Part shown: piece by piece, positions 32,049 to 46,080 of the stretch
Layout: each line of letters begins with the position of its first letter
Position numbering within the stretch: the first letter of the stretch is position 1
NCBI GenBank assembly: GCA_014529385.2
Contig: CM043942.1
Coordinates: 63,459,184-63,523,183 of the forward strand
DNA length: 64,000 nt
DNA from: Adiantum capillus-veneris
Taxonomy: Eukaryota > Streptophyta > Polypodiopsida > Polypodiales > Pteridaceae
Direction of reading: 5' to 3'
The notes under the pieces: generated by a model
The model's input: only the letters and a program-made list of their open reading frames with translations
Database searches by the model: none
What the model was told of the DNA's origin: nothing
Position numbers and translations under genes: made by a program

Positions 32049-32599
32049 CGATAGTCTGCAAGCTAAAGAACATGCTATATTGAATTGCATGTAAAAATAA
32101 CCAAATAACCTTACATATAAAGGCAAAAATTGCCATGCACCACTTGACTTGCCACTGAACCTATACTGCATGCTATAAGGGACTGTGCCCATAGGCTAAG
32201 ACACCATTACCGGGCTTGCATACCCAACAACCCCCCCTCAAGCCCAAATCACTGACAATGGACTTGAGACAGACAGACCATGGCAAAGTTCATTCACCTG
32301 AAACCATGAGTAGAAGCCCCCCCTTGACAATAACATAGGTGTGTGTGTGTGTACTTCCCTCAAACAACCATCAGTGTGAGACATACCAGAACCCGACCAA
32401 ACAACAAAAGGGTGGTCTTACCACTTTTTATGTGGCAGTGTCTATAACCCGTACAATTATTGATAAATGACTGACATAAAGGAAACATAAAGACAAACTG
32501 AAAAAAAACTACAGGACATCATCACTTTCTACGAAAAGCATTGGTGCTTCACCATCTTCATCACCTTCAACCATATTGATCTGTCGCTTATTCTTTTAA

Positions 32600-33344
32600 G
32601 CATTTGTCTGAAGGATGATTTGTCTTTCCACAATGGGTGCAAGGATTTTTGCTGAAACAATCCTTGGTTTGATGATTGCTACGTCCACATATCAACAAGG
32701 TCTAGTGCTGGTAGTAGGCCTGGTGGAATTGGCAGTTGAAGTGCAACCACGGGCTACATATGCAATCGATATGAAGAGTTGATTCGTGGTACTCGTTTCT
32801 CTTCTTCCCGTTCTGAGTTAACAATACCATCCAAAGAAGGCAGAGGATCCTTCTCCTTTAAAATAGTGACAATTTAACGAAATTCTGTAGGTAGGCTATT
32901 CAAAAAAACGGCTATAAGATCTTCATCTGGCATAGAGGCTTCAACATAAACGAGTTGTGTTTTGATGCTCTTCAGTCTATTAGCTAAAGATGTAATGTTT
33001 TCATCTTCACGCATGCGAAGAGAATATAATTCCATTTTTGAATACTTAGCTTTTGCACCAAACAACTTTTCTAACTCTATCCAGGCAGCACTTGAAGAAC
33101 CAACATCATCCATATAATGAATTAAGTCGTCTTCTAAGGAAGTTAGAATGATATCAAAGTCTTGTTTGTCTTTACTTTGTTGCTCGGCAGAGAGGGCTCG
33201 AGTTACTGCAACTGTAGTGCCTGCTTCGTCGATTGCGAGAGGCTTGACCACGTTCCATAGGTTTTTTCGCATCAAATAGCCTTTTACCTTGATCTGTCAA
33301 GTGTGGAAACCGGATCCATTATATTTGTCGTCTTTCGACGCCAT
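32600..33344 (-). pseudogene. Copia-type gag of element H
   Basis: An ATG at 33344 starts MASKDDKYNGSGF. A TGA at 33297-33299 replaces the Trp usual in this position. The frame then stays open with the UBN2-type capsid region: YLMRKNLWNVVKP, WIELEKLFGAKAKYSKMELYSLRM, and IAVFLNSLPTEFR, stopping at 32875. After a stop and shift, a CCHC zinc knuckle is readable near 32620-32690 (C-x2-C-x4-H-x4-C, CTHCGKTNHPSDKC), preceded by a partial one (CGRSNHQTKDC). Gag coats element RNA in the cytoplasm. Protease, integrase and RT are absent, so mobility would depend on a partner element. Confidence 0.85.
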
Positions 33345-33950
33345 GTTGAAGTCTTTCAGAAGCTTGATAATAAAATTGTGGTGTTAATTATTGCACAGGA
33401 ACCTTCAGAGAGGTGGTCTTCGTCTCCACCGGTCTATGTATGCACCTTAGAGAGCATATTTAGATACTTATCACATAAATTTAATGTTTTTGAGCTTGTG
33501 AAAACGCCTTCAAAATCGCAAGCCTACTGAGCACCGAGCATGTAAGAAGTAAGCATGAAAGAAGCCCTTGCGAGGGTACCCGAGGGTGGGAATAGTCCCC
33601 TGCTTGAAAGATTAAGTGGGTGGCCACTTTATGAAACTGTGAACATAAAACAAAAATGGCGTGTTCTGTTTTGCAGACAGCACCGACGATGGCGTTTTTT
33701 CTCAAAGCGGCCAGTAGAAGGCGAACTTGGAGGTTGTTCTAGTGTCGAAGGTTTCTCTTAGGCCAGGGCAAATCCACTGATGCCGATTATGGGCAAAACC
33801 ATGCAGTTCGATTTCCTTCCTTCCCTCTGCATAAGTGGCTGCTCCCGCAAAGCTTCTCGAGCACAAGGCTCTGATACCAGTTGGTAGGGAGAGGAGCTAT
33901 GGAGGATGCAGCCTTTGGAGCATGGCGTGCAGGTGTGGCGCAACAGATGA

Positions 33951-33951
<1 letters not shown>

Positions 33952-34040
<89 letters not shown>
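33952..34040. repeat. (GA)n microsatellite in LTR of H
   Basis: About 43 GA units in the right LTR. The same LTR position in the left copy (32018-32046) has about 14 units. Confidence 0.95.
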
Positions 34041-34044
<4 letters not shown>

Positions 34045-35125
34045 ATAGTCTGCAAGCTAAAGAACACGATATATTGAATTGCATGTAAAAATAACCAAAT
34101 AACCTTACATATAAAGGCAAAAATTGCCATGCACCACTTGACTTGCCAATGAACCTATACTGCATGCTATAAGGGACTATGCCACCGGCTAAGATACCAT
34201 TACCGGGCTTGCATACCCAGCAGGATTTGCATTACATAGCCAAGAGGTGTTGGTGTAGGCTCTCCACTTCTCAATCTTGGAGAAGGAGATCAATTTCTTG
34301 CTCATCACACTATGAGAATGTGTGTGAATGTGTGTGGGAGAGTCTATGTACAAGCAAGCCCCCTCCTAGCTTTGGTCGACGACCCCTCTTCCTAGCTCAT
34401 GCTTGAACTTCACTGGTTGTTCCCAAGCCTAGCCAATCACAAGCTTAGGTCTTAACTAGCAATATAGGTAGAATTTGGACAAGTGTCCTCCTTTCTTCTT
34501 TGAGAGAGAGGGCTTGAATAATGGTTTAATAATTAATTAATTAAATTTAATTATTATTGGACCTCTCTCAAGGCCATCCAATATACTTAAGGCACACTAT
34601 GATGGCAACCTTGCTAGGGGCTTGACATGTGTCATATATGCCTCTTGTGGAAATGGCTTGCCTTGAGTGTGTGCGTGTGGGTGTGTGTTCGTTCTCTCTC
34701 ATGCCCCTACCTTTAGGGCTCTCCCCCTCCTTTGTAGGGATCATGGTTGACTTGCACACCTTAAGCACCTTGGCCTTCAAGTATGAAAAGCACCTCAAGC
34801 ACCTTAGTCATCAAGGATGACAAGCACCTCAAGCACCTTGGTCATCAAGCACCTCAAGCACCTTAGTTAGCTCAAGCACGACAAGCGCCTCAAGCACCTT
34901 AGTCAGCTCAAGCACGACAAGCACCTCAGACACATGCCTAGCTTACCCTAAGGTCTAAGTACTTTTAACACTAACCTTTGGAGGACTTTAATGAAGCTAA
35001 CCCTAAGGTCTTTTAAGCTCCATTATTTTCACATTGTTCTTCCGTACACCATCTCCTTTGAGCCCTCGTCGAGATGTAACCATCTCCTTTTTGGCCTTGT
35101 GCTGAGTTAGGTCTATGTTTTTTCC

Positions 35126-36241
35126 TTTTACCCTATGACATCATTGTAGAATGGATGACTAATCCATGTGGTGCTTGGGAGACTCGGTTGCCACAACAAG
35201 CATGCCTGCTCTTTAGTCCATATCACAGTTTCAAAGTAGAGTGACAAATTATACTTGGTGTTTGAGAGACGTCGTCATCACAAACATGATTTTAAGCATG
35301 CATACTACTTAAATTTATGCACAATAAAAAGAGTACTAGTCTTATAAGACAAAAAAATTTACATTTTCTTACTCTAGTGTAGCATTGTAAGCATTGACAG
35401 GGTTCATACTATCCTTAAGTTGTGTTCCTTGCATCCATCTAGCATCTTCAAAAGGATAATTTTTGAACTAAATAAGATACCGTCGGATAATCTTACCATG
35501 TCTTAGTACCTGTCTTCATGTCGAAGGATGGATTGACCATTGCCACCATGGAGGTTAGCCCACCATTTTTTGGAATTGCATAGCTACATGACGTAGCTTG
35601 GAGGATTTTGTGAAGCCCTTATCTCTAAAGGCCGCATCAAATTGCTGGATAAAGGCCAAAACTTTATTCGTAGTACTAAAGGCGCCATCATAGGTGAGAA
35701 AAGAGATGCTCTTTCCTCCCTCTTTGAGCTTCTTAATCTTGTAGGACCTTTTCCAAGCAACAAAGGATTTATGATGTCCTCCCCTCTTGTATTCTCTAGG
35801 AGAAATCCTGTTGCTTTCATCGGAAGAGGAGGAAGATGATGAAGATGGAGAAGAGTGTGACCTCTTTCTCGCCTTTTTCTTCTTTTGATTCCTCTCTTCC
35901 CTCTCAAAATGACGAGGACAAGGACTATATGACGGTCCTTTCCTCTTGGGAGGAATTGGGGATCGTCGAGACCACCGTCTTCGTGGAGCCACATCCTCCA
36001 AAGAATTTGGAGATTCACTTCTTTCTCTTTCATAGTGTTCCTCCTCTTCTCTCACCGGAGAGAGTCTTCTTTTGGAAGTCTCTACAAGAGGCTTGGGGAG
36101 TTTGGAGAATCCCATGAGCGCAAAGTTGTTGGTTAACTTCTGCTTGCAAGGCACGGTTGCCCATAGCTTGTTGCAACCTAGTAACAAGATACTTCACAAA
36201 CATGGGGGCATCATTAGTAGCACCTTCATGTGCAAAATCAA
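35126..36241 (-). pseudogene. gag-to-chromodomain deletion fusion, internal region of element F (left)
   Basis: On the minus strand, gag runs from near 36230 to about 35535: basic RRRWSRRSPIPPKRKG, an acidic/Ser-rich stretch, then a capsid start (FLTYDGAFSTTNKVLAFIQQF, VAMQFQK). Right after the WW..L-like end of this block the sequence jumps at about 35534 to the 3' pol tail (HEDK.., chromodomain and 3' UTR, 35126-35530), collinear with 37895-38310. Protease, RT, RNase H and integrase core are removed, so the element is non-autonomous. The sequence next to the LTR end is a poor primer site (TTGATTTTGCACA). Confidence 0.75.
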
Positions 36242-36396
36242 TGTAACGGAATTGGACTAATAACATCAAGAGTAGCGGGATTAAGATGATTATAGTGAAC
36301 ATTTCTTTAAGAGAATTCATTATGAGCATAAGAAGAGTCCTTGATGGTAGATAGCAAAATAACCATGATACCTAGTTAACTTGGCATGAACAATAC

Positions 36397-36449
<53 letters not shown>

Positions 36450-37792
36450 AGAGAAATTAACAACAATTGATGACCAATTTAATTTGAACCGGTCCCCCCT
36501 CCAAAAGGCTTTTGTATTATAGATTCTCCCATGAAGAGAGACTTGGTACAGTACATGCTTTGTGTTCCTTGAGACCTTGTTGGTGCAATGAAGATGGTAA
36601 GCTTCATACACCAAGATTATGCCCTTAACCACCTTGCAAAAACACTAGCTTGTCCCCGGCCTCAATCCCAAGACCTCAAACACCTTCAAAGGTGGAGAGA
36701 GCTAGCAGGGAGTGAGAGAAGAGAAGAGGAAGGAGAAGAAGCATACGAGAAAGAAATAGTCTTCTCACTTATCATTACTCTTAGAGCATAGCATAGTAAT
36801 GGAGTTGAAGAAGATGGCAAGCATTACTTTGAATCATGACTCTTGGTTGGATTTGCATTCCATAGCCAAGAGGTGTTGGTGTAGACTCTCAACTTCTCAA
36901 GCTCGGAGAAGGAGATGGAGTTCTTGCTCAACACGATGAGACAATGTGTTGGTGTGTGTGTGGGTGATAATGCATAAAGCAAGCCCCCTTCTTGCCTTGG
37001 TCGATCCCTCTCTCTCTCTCTCTCTCTCATGCTTGATCCCATTGGACCTTGCCAAGCTTGGCCAATCACATCCTGTGGCCATTTCAAGCAATAGGAGTAG
37101 CATTTGGACAGGTGTCCTGATTTCTCGTTTGAGAGAGAGGTCTTGAATAATGCTTGACTAATGAATTAATCAAACTGAATTCTCATTGGACCTCTCTAAA
37201 GGTCATCCAATAGGCTTTAGGCACATTATGAGGGCATCCTTGCTAGGGGCTTGACATGTGTCCTATATGCCTCTTCCCTCCCCTACTTTTTGGGCTGGCC
37301 CCCTCCTTTGTAGGCACTTTTTTGACTTCAAGCACTTCAAGCTACTCATGCACCTTAGTCATCAAGCACCTCAAGCACCTTAGTCATCAAGCGCGACAAG
37401 AACCTCAAGCACCTTAGTCATGAAGCACGACAAGCACCTCAAGAACTTCAAGCACCTTAATCATGAATCACCACAAGCACCTCAAGCACGGGCATAGCTT
37501 GCCTAAGGTCCTAGGTCTAAGGAATTTTAGCACTAGCCTTTGGAGTTCTTTAATGAAGCTAACCCTAAGGTCTTCTAAGCTCCAAGTACCCGCTCATGGC
37601 TCTTCAGTAGACCATCTCCCTCTTGGACCCTTAATGAGAAGTAGCCTTCTCTCCCTTTTGGTCTTGTGCTGAGATAGTTCTAAAAGCACATAGCTATATT
37701 CTAACTCTTGTTTCCATTCATTTTTCCACATTAAATGATCAGTTCAATATGAGAAAATCATTTGGGATAGTTAGATATTAGATTTTATGACA
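36242..37792 (-). mobile_element. LTR F2, full-length, shared between two F internal regions
   Basis: The plus strand runs TGTAACGGAATTGG to AGATTTTATGACA; minus start TGTCATAAAATCTAATATC after the tract CAAGAGAGAGG. 1551 bp. Contains GA (36404-36446) and CT (37010-37027) tracts and CAAGCACCTCAAGCACCTTA repeats (37330-37490). The left neighbour is the gag-chromodomain fusion; the right neighbour is another pol tail. Confidence 0.85.
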
Positions 37793-39017
37793 TTACCTCT
37801 CTCTTGAAACCATAGTCGTCCTGGACTATGAGGTAAAGAAGATAAATCCTTAGTCACTAGTCTTAATTTCTTAGTGGGTAGAGGATCCCTTTTTACCCTA
37901 CGACATCATTCCAGAATAAATGGCTAGTCCATGTGGTGCTTGAGAGACTTAGCAGGCGCAAGCATGTCTGCTCTTTAGTCTCTATCATACTTTCCAAAGT
38001 AGAGTGACAAATTCTACTTGGTGTTTGGAAGACGTGGTCATCACAAGCATCATTCTAAGCATGCATACTACTCAAATTTGTGCACAATAAAAAGAGAGAT
38101 CTAGTCTTATAAGACAAAAACATTGTTCATTCAAGAGAAACATTTACATTTTCTTACTCTAGTGTAGCATTGTAAGCATTGACAAGGTTCATAGTATCCT
38201 TAAGATGTGTTCCTTGCATCCATCTAGCATCTTTTTTAACTTAATAAGATACCGTCGGATAATCTTACCATGTCTTAGTACCTTGTCTTCATGTCGAAGG
38301 ATGGATTCGGGCTAGAGCACCTCTTCCTGATCCTCAATCTCGAGCGGGTCCTCAATTATTGGTTCTCTTGGTGGCTCTCCTTTGTAAGTCTTAAGTAGGC
38401 TCGCATGAAAATCATTGTGTATGAGACAATGATTGGGCAACTTTAGTTGATAGGCCATCTTGTTGATCGGTTTTGGGATTTGAAAAGGACCATAGTATCT
38501 TTTTGCTAGCTTAGCATAATACTTTTGGTGGCCCGTAGGATTTTTGTCCGTCGTCTACCTCGATCGAGCCTTCAATCGAGCCTTGGGAAACTTGAGTAGT
38601 ACTCAATCACTTTCCTTGAAAGTTAAGGCCCTTATGTGCTTGTTAGCAACAGCTTTTTGCCTTTGTTGTGAGATGGGTATAGCCTCCTTAATCTTTTGAA
38701 AAGATTCTTGTAGGTCCCGGCTATACTCATTAGCAGGCAAAGATCTTCACGTACCTGAAGTAGCAAAGGACTTTTGGGTCTTTCCCTATAAGTTTGAAGG
38801 GTGCCTTCTCTGCAATAGTATGGACAATGTTATTGTACGCATACTCTACAAGAGGTAGATACTTCTCCCATTGTGAGCGTTGATCTACTTTTGTAACATA
38901 GATCTTGAGTAGTTCTAAAATTGTAAGGTTAGCTATCTCACTTTGGCCATCCGTTTGTGGGTGATAGGCTGAAGAGAAATTTAGCCTTGTACCTAGATTC
39001 TCAAAGAGACCCTTCTA
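37793..39017 (-). pseudogene. chromovirus F integrase C-terminus and chromodomain
   Basis: The minus strand reads FENLGTRLNFSSAYHPQTDG with the catalytic-Glu block QSE at about 38940-39005. The integrase C-terminus with KYYAKLAKRYYGPF and LPNHCLIHNDFHASLLK follows, then the chromodomain (PESILRHEDKVLRHG, RRYLIKLK, DARWMQGTHLK) at about 38200-38340. Frames are broken several times. The rest of pol is lost at about 39017. Confidence 0.75.
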
Positions 39018-39305
39018 GAAATTAGTTGTTAACCCTAATAATCTAACCTAAACGTATTAAGACAACTAAATGTATGAAGATGATCAAATATAATTAAAAC
39101 CTAACACTAAAACATTTTAGCAATAACATTTGCAACACCTACGGCATAAATTTTAAATAAAATTCCATAAAAATAAACAATTAATTATAAATTGATATAA
39201 ACCAAAATAACTCAATATTTTTTTAAAACAAATTTGATTACTAAATTTTATTATGCTTGTTTGTGAATGATAATATTTAATCAAAATCTATAAATAACGA
39301 ATCTA

Positions 39306-39353
<48 letters not shown>

Positions 39354-41763
39354 TTTATTTTTTATTTGAAAATGTATGTGTGCGTAGTGTGTTTAATTAT
39401 GTGTGTTTTTATTTATTTATGTTTTTATGATGTGCGTGATTATGTGTGTGTGCATGTGTATGCAAGAAAGAAAAGGATAGGATACTCACATACGGTCTAT
39501 GTGACCATAAAACACTTGAGAGAATGCCACCAAATTTATAAAACACACACACACACACACTACGTCACACCGTACACACACAAACAAAAAAATCCCATAA
39601 ATCTCGAAAAAAATCTTACCTTCTTGTTGCAGGGGAGTGTGTGAGTGGTTATCTCAAGCCAAATAAGCCCCGCAACAATAGATCCGAAGCAAGTGAGCAA
39701 GAGGAGATCAAGTTCAAAAAATGGGGCAAAAATGCAGAAGAGAACCCGCGGTTCTATTTTTGCAGGTGACGTCAGTATGGACATCGATACGGACGTCGGT
39801 ATGGGCATTGATATGCTCGTCGATATAGGCGTTTGTATTTAAAATTTTGATTTAAAAACAATTTGGATCTCCCTCTAGTTTTAGCAATTCATATACTGAT
39901 GCTCGCCAACGACATCAGTAATTTGGCATCGGTAATGAATTGATCTCTTGTAGTGTGTTAGTATGTTGAATGAACTTAGTACTTTAAATTAAAAGTTATT
40001 CTGAATATTTACTATGTAAAAAGAAAATACATTATCTTAAAATCTAATATCTTGTTGTTGGTATATTATGATTGGCATTTGTAAATGACTTTGCAAAAAT
40101 AAAAGAAGCTAAAGCAAGGAGAGAAGCTTACTTGACCGCTTTGAGTAAATTGTAGACTCTAGAGGTAGAAAATATTCACAAATTTGTAAGTGTCACAAAC
40201 TATAAGTTGTACAAATGCAAGTTTTGGTGATAATTGTAAAATAATACAAGGCATGTGTTTAGCTTTATTTACAAAATTATTTTTCAGTAGTAAAGATGAT
40301 TTCTTGTTAAATTCAACCACGAATTTAACTATACACCAAATATATTAACACTTAGAAGATCGTAATGAAAAAATTGGTGAAAAGTCCAAGTTGTGCACTA
40401 CAAAAGAAATAATAATAAAGGTGTTCAAATTTGAGTATACATTAGGGGATATTGAAAGAGCTATATAAATGTGGAGAGTGGTTTGCAAAGTAGAAGATAG
40501 TCAATAGAGACCATTGTTGTATTAAAGCAATTATTAAGGTCAAATAGTAACTCCAAATGAAAAACTAATCATGGTGCTTTTATGTAAGGAGCTGTCAAAA
40601 TAATAAGAAATCCATTCTAGTACATAACCTTAAATTCATAATGACCTTAGCCATCTATAAAAGAGTATTAGAAAAGTAGCAGGGATGTCATACACAAGCA
40701 AAGAAATGAGACAATAATGACTTCAGTAAAATATGATGCTACATTCAAGATAGTGGCAAAGGCACCAAAGTGCCATCCCAATTACTTTATATCGTTACTA
40801 ATGGGTATAATTGGCAGTGGGATGCCGCTCCCAAAAGTGATGCAAATTGTGTCACTGCAGCTCTATGAATTGATCCATCAAGATTTCATAAAGATAGAGA
40901 GAGTGTTTGTTGTTGATCATTGTGGACATTGGGAATTTACGTTGTCTATCCATGCTAATATGTAGAGTCATGTGGAGTTTGGTTTGTAACTCGACAAGTT
41001 CTATTCAGTGGGAGAGAGAAAAGGGGTGGTCAATGGTTGACAAAAACATTGCATTCCATGGTGCAAAGGCAAAAATTGGGTCTTCAATCTTGTATGGTTG
41101 TGAGTGGAGTTGAGAATTTATGGTGGTATCTTGGCACAAATTGAAGCCCTTCCTTTTACTTTAAAGGCCTTTAAACGGTGAACAAATAGGCTAGAGTGTA
41201 GCCGCTCATTGTGCTTTTCCTGCTACAGATTGTCTACTACCCATAATTTCTTGGACTTCGTCTACCGCAAGCATATGTGAGAGCCTCGACAGCTATTGAA
41301 GGCAAACTGGAGTGTTTTAGCCTCCTTCTTCTTGCCATTCTCTGCAAGCCGTGTTCCATGCTTCCCTATCGCATGTTGCTTCCATGCGTTCATTTTCTTG
41401 AAGACCATATGATGAGCTTTGAGGGCAAAGTGACTAGTTATGGTCTATGAACGGAGATCTTTCTTCTCTACATTTCATTATGTCATGAAGTAGTATTACA
41501 CTCTCATGTGGTTTTCCATAGCTATCCACATTGTGGGCTCCTCACACTTTTACATACACATATACACACACAAGTTGAAGGTGAACTATTGAGTGTAGTG
41601 CCAGGTGCCATATTGAGTGTAGTGCCAAGTGCCAGGTGGAGTGACACTTCAATTAAAGCTGGCATGCACCTACCACAAGGGTTAGCTCATCAGACAAGGA
41701 ACATTCATGCATGTGCTGCTGATAATTGACGTTGATTGAATCCTTCAACCGATGAGCTTATGA
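39018..41763. other. AT-rich, unassigned
   Basis: A compound (TG)n(TA)n microsatellite lies at 39307-39352 and an (AC)n tract at 39543-39560. A frame at 40717-40965 (about 80 codons, FISLLMGIIGSGMPLPKVM) is unrecognised and stops at TAG, though the same frame remains mostly readable after it. No domain identified. Confidence 0.35.
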
Positions 41764-43397
<1,634 letters not shown>

Positions 43398-43472
43398 ATG
43401 GATCTTCTTAAGAGACTATTTATTATACCCTTGGTGCAAGGGTATAATAAATAGTCTCTTTAGAAGATCCAT
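43398..43472. other. 36-bp near-perfect foldback
   Basis: The arms 43398-43433 and 43437-43472 are reverse complements with one mismatch (T/A at the 12th position), separated by the 3-nt loop GTG. Ends are ATGGATCTTC and GAAGATCCAT. No target duplication seen. Confidence 0.9.
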
Positions 43473-44153
43473 CATTTCAACTAGGAAATAAAAGAAAAAC
43501 TAAAGAGATTATTTACCATTCCTTCTCAATCTGGCTTCCCATATGCAAGAACCCTTCTTTTTGGGCTTGGTGAAGAGAGTCCTACCAGCTCCTTAGGGGG
43601 GGAAATGGCACATGTGGATCTTTTGGCTGGTAGAGGGGGCATCCCTCAAGTGGTAGATGGTCAGTCTCCGGGTTTCTCTCTAATAGCATAGTTAGAGACA
43701 TCACCCATGGGTAGTCATGGATTGTGTTGGCTTTGTTGTTGAATGCATGTTATGCTTCTTGGGATTGATGGTTGCCTTGCCTTGGTGGTTTGCAAGGGTT
43801 ACTGCTGAAGCAATGGACAAGTTGAGATCATGTGGGAGATGCTCTCCAGCTTGGTGGCAACCATTGCTTCCTTCTCATCGCTTTCTTTTTAATTCAATAT
43901 AGCTTACTTATGGTGAGCATTGCTAAAAGGAAAAAAAGACTATTTATATACCTCTTGCATCTCACATGAAATGTCGACACACTAATAGTATGACATTTTA
44001 CCAAAGTTTATTAAACTTTTCTCATGCCACAACATACAATAACGGCAGTAAAAAGAAAATACCTCAACCATTTAGCTTTGTCTACTCACTATACCTCAAC
44101 ATAACTATATGTCTCTATGATCGTGAGCTTCAATTTCTAAGCTAACCAAATGC

Positions 44154-44190
<37 letters not shown>

Positions 44191-44573
44191 TTCAATGATC
44201 TTCCCCTCTATCTCTCCCTCCATGTATATACACTCTCTTTGTGTGTGCCTCTCTCTATCTAACTATCTCTTAATTTCAATCTCTATATCTCTATTTATGT
44301 GAATCAGAAGCAAGATTGTCTTTTCTCCTTTTTTTTTCTTGCCGTAATCACAATTGTGAGAGGAGATGCTATATTAACTCAAAAAAGAATGTACAATGAG
44401 CCTCAAGCTCTACATGTGCCTTTAGTGCACAACTTCTTCAAAAAGGGCTATACTATTCATAAGTGAGAGCTCCATTTTGTTCCTTGTCCAATAGATCCAA
44501 CCTGGGATCATTGGCCTCTCTTCCCCTTACAGGGCACCACCCAAGCAACCAATGAAACTTAGTGGACGTTTCC
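43473..44573. other. unassigned, with GA tract
   Basis: No gene found. A (GA)n tract lies at 44157-44188. A short frame near 43717-43902 is unrecognised. Confidence 0.4.
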
Positions 44574-44948
44574 TGTCATAATAATTGATATGTAATTCTC
44601 CTAAATGATTTTCTCATGTTAAACTGATCATTTAATATGGGGAAGTGCCAGGGGAGAAAAAGCTAGAATATTGGTTAAGCTGGCAGACTGGCCACAGTAA
44701 GGATCCAAAGGAGGGAAAATAGGGATCCAAAGGGGGGGCTATCTGCAAAAGAGCAATGTGCAACAATGGGCTTTAAAGACCCTATGTTTCAGTCCATTAA
44801 GACTTCCAAAATATTAAGGTTCCAAAATTCAAAGGTTATGTCCAAAGGTCAAAACACTAGGAAAATTGGATGCTTTGTGTGTGCTCAAAAAGTCTGCAAA
44901 GAATCCTATATAGGAGGGGGCAAGCCCTGGAAGTAGGGGATGAGAGAG

Positions 44949-44984
<36 letters not shown>

Positions 44985-45494
44985 GCTCCATTACACAAAG
45001 GGAATGAGGGACACATGTCATCTCCCTAGCCAAGATGCCCACAAGGTGTACTCAAATCCTATTGGATGGCCATGGAGGTGGACCAATGAGAATTAGGCTA
45101 GAGTAAATCTAGTTTAATTAAAAAACAATTAATATAAGAACCAATAAGAATTAAGCTCTCTAGAAGACTATTGAACAGTCTCCCAAGGGGTCCAAATGAG
45201 CATTCAACAACCCAATGTCTTGCCTGATTCCTATTGGCAAGGAGACAAAGGGGTCCAATGAGAGTTTAATTGCATTAATTAATTACCTAAAGCTCTCACA
45301 AAAGGGGAAAGGGGGACACATGTCAGAAGGCTATCACTTATGCTGCTTAACTTTCATTGGCTAAGCTGGGAGGGGTCCAATTAGGTGCTAGCAAGAGCAA
45401 ATAGCAAGAGGGGTCGACCAATAGAGAGAGGGGGCTGAATTTTACAAGGCATTATTGCATATACACTCACACAATCTCATGTGTGAAGCAAGAA

Positions 45495-45530
<36 letters not shown>

Positions 45531-46080
45531 CTTTAATGGAAATCTTATCACCTACTCCAAGCTTATGAGAAGGGAGGCCTACACCAACAACTCTTGGCTT
45601 TGTGATGAAAATCCAACCAAGAGCCAAGCTTCAATGCATGCTCATCTCCTCTACCATGCTAATTACTAAGCTAAGCTATGTTAATATGAGTGATTATGTG
45701 AGGAGATGTACATCTTTCTCGTAAGACTACTCCTTCCTCTCAATCTGCTCTCATACCACACTAGCTCTCACCATCTTTAAAGGTGTGTGAGGTCTTGGGT
45801 CTGAGACTGTGAGGGAATTGATGTTGTGTTTTATAAGTGTTTTGCTTAGTGATTGAAGCTTCCCTCTTCATTGCACTAGCTAGTATTGAAGGAACACAAA
45901 GAACTGTATTGTAAAATGTCTCTCTTGATGGGAGAAACCATAATACAAAGCCTTTTGGAGGGGGGACTGGCTCCATGTAAATCTGGTCCTCATTTGTTGT
46001 CAATAGCTTAATTTCTCTTTCTTTTGAAGTATTGTTCATGCTATTTAACTAGGTGTTATACTTTTTGTTGCTCTCTTGTT
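44574..46080 (+). mobile_element. LTR F4, diverged copy
   Basis: It begins TGTCATAATAATTGATATG and shares with LTR F5 the AATGATTTTCTCATGTTAAACTGATCATT region, the GGAGGGGGGACTGGCTCC block (45957-45974) and the GTATTGTTCATGC segment near 46027. The usual CCATTTCCATTACA end is not found; similarity fades near 46080. Contains (AC)n at 44951-44983 and (CT)n at 45497-45527. Confidence 0.7.

Larger units (their letters stand above)
31940..34222 (-). mobile_element. element H, gag-only Copia-type LTR retrotransposon
   Basis: LTRs at 31940-32229 and 33892-34222, primer site at 33878-33890 (minus CTGGTATCAGAGC) and polypurine tract next to 32230 (CCCCCCTC on plus). GGATT flanks both ends (31935-31939, 34223-34227). 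The LTRs are nearly identical apart from GA-tract length, so insertion is fairly recent. The internal 1.65 kb codes for gag only, fitting the class of terminal-repeat retrotransposons with a GAG domain (TR-GAG). Confidence 0.9.
31367..35112 (-). mobile_element. LTR F1, 3' LTR of minus-strand chromovirus F, split by element H
   Basis: The plus strand begins TGTAACGGAATTGGAC, identical in start to LTR F2 at 36242, and is collinear with F2 up to about F2 position 37677. Element H is inserted at 31940-34222. The outer (minus-strand 5') 115 bp of the LTR and about 100 bp of adjoining internal sequence are deleted at about 35112-35125. Contains CAAGCACCTTAGTCATCAAG tandem repeats (34790-34940). Confidence 0.8.

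Noticed and set aside
9845-34000. tRNA genes at the GGTATCAGAGC motifs
   Set aside because: Only the complement of the tRNA 3' end is present next to LTR ends; no cloverleaf, so these are primer-binding sites.
33958-34040. Open frames made of alternating Glu-Arg or Ser-Leu
   Set aside because: They are six-frame translations of GA/CT microsatellites here and at 22444, 27369, 42058 and 42787, not proteins.
39307-39644. 112-residue frame starting with Cys-Val repeats
   Set aside because: Begins in a TG/TA microsatellite and continues in AT-rich sequence without a recognisable domain.
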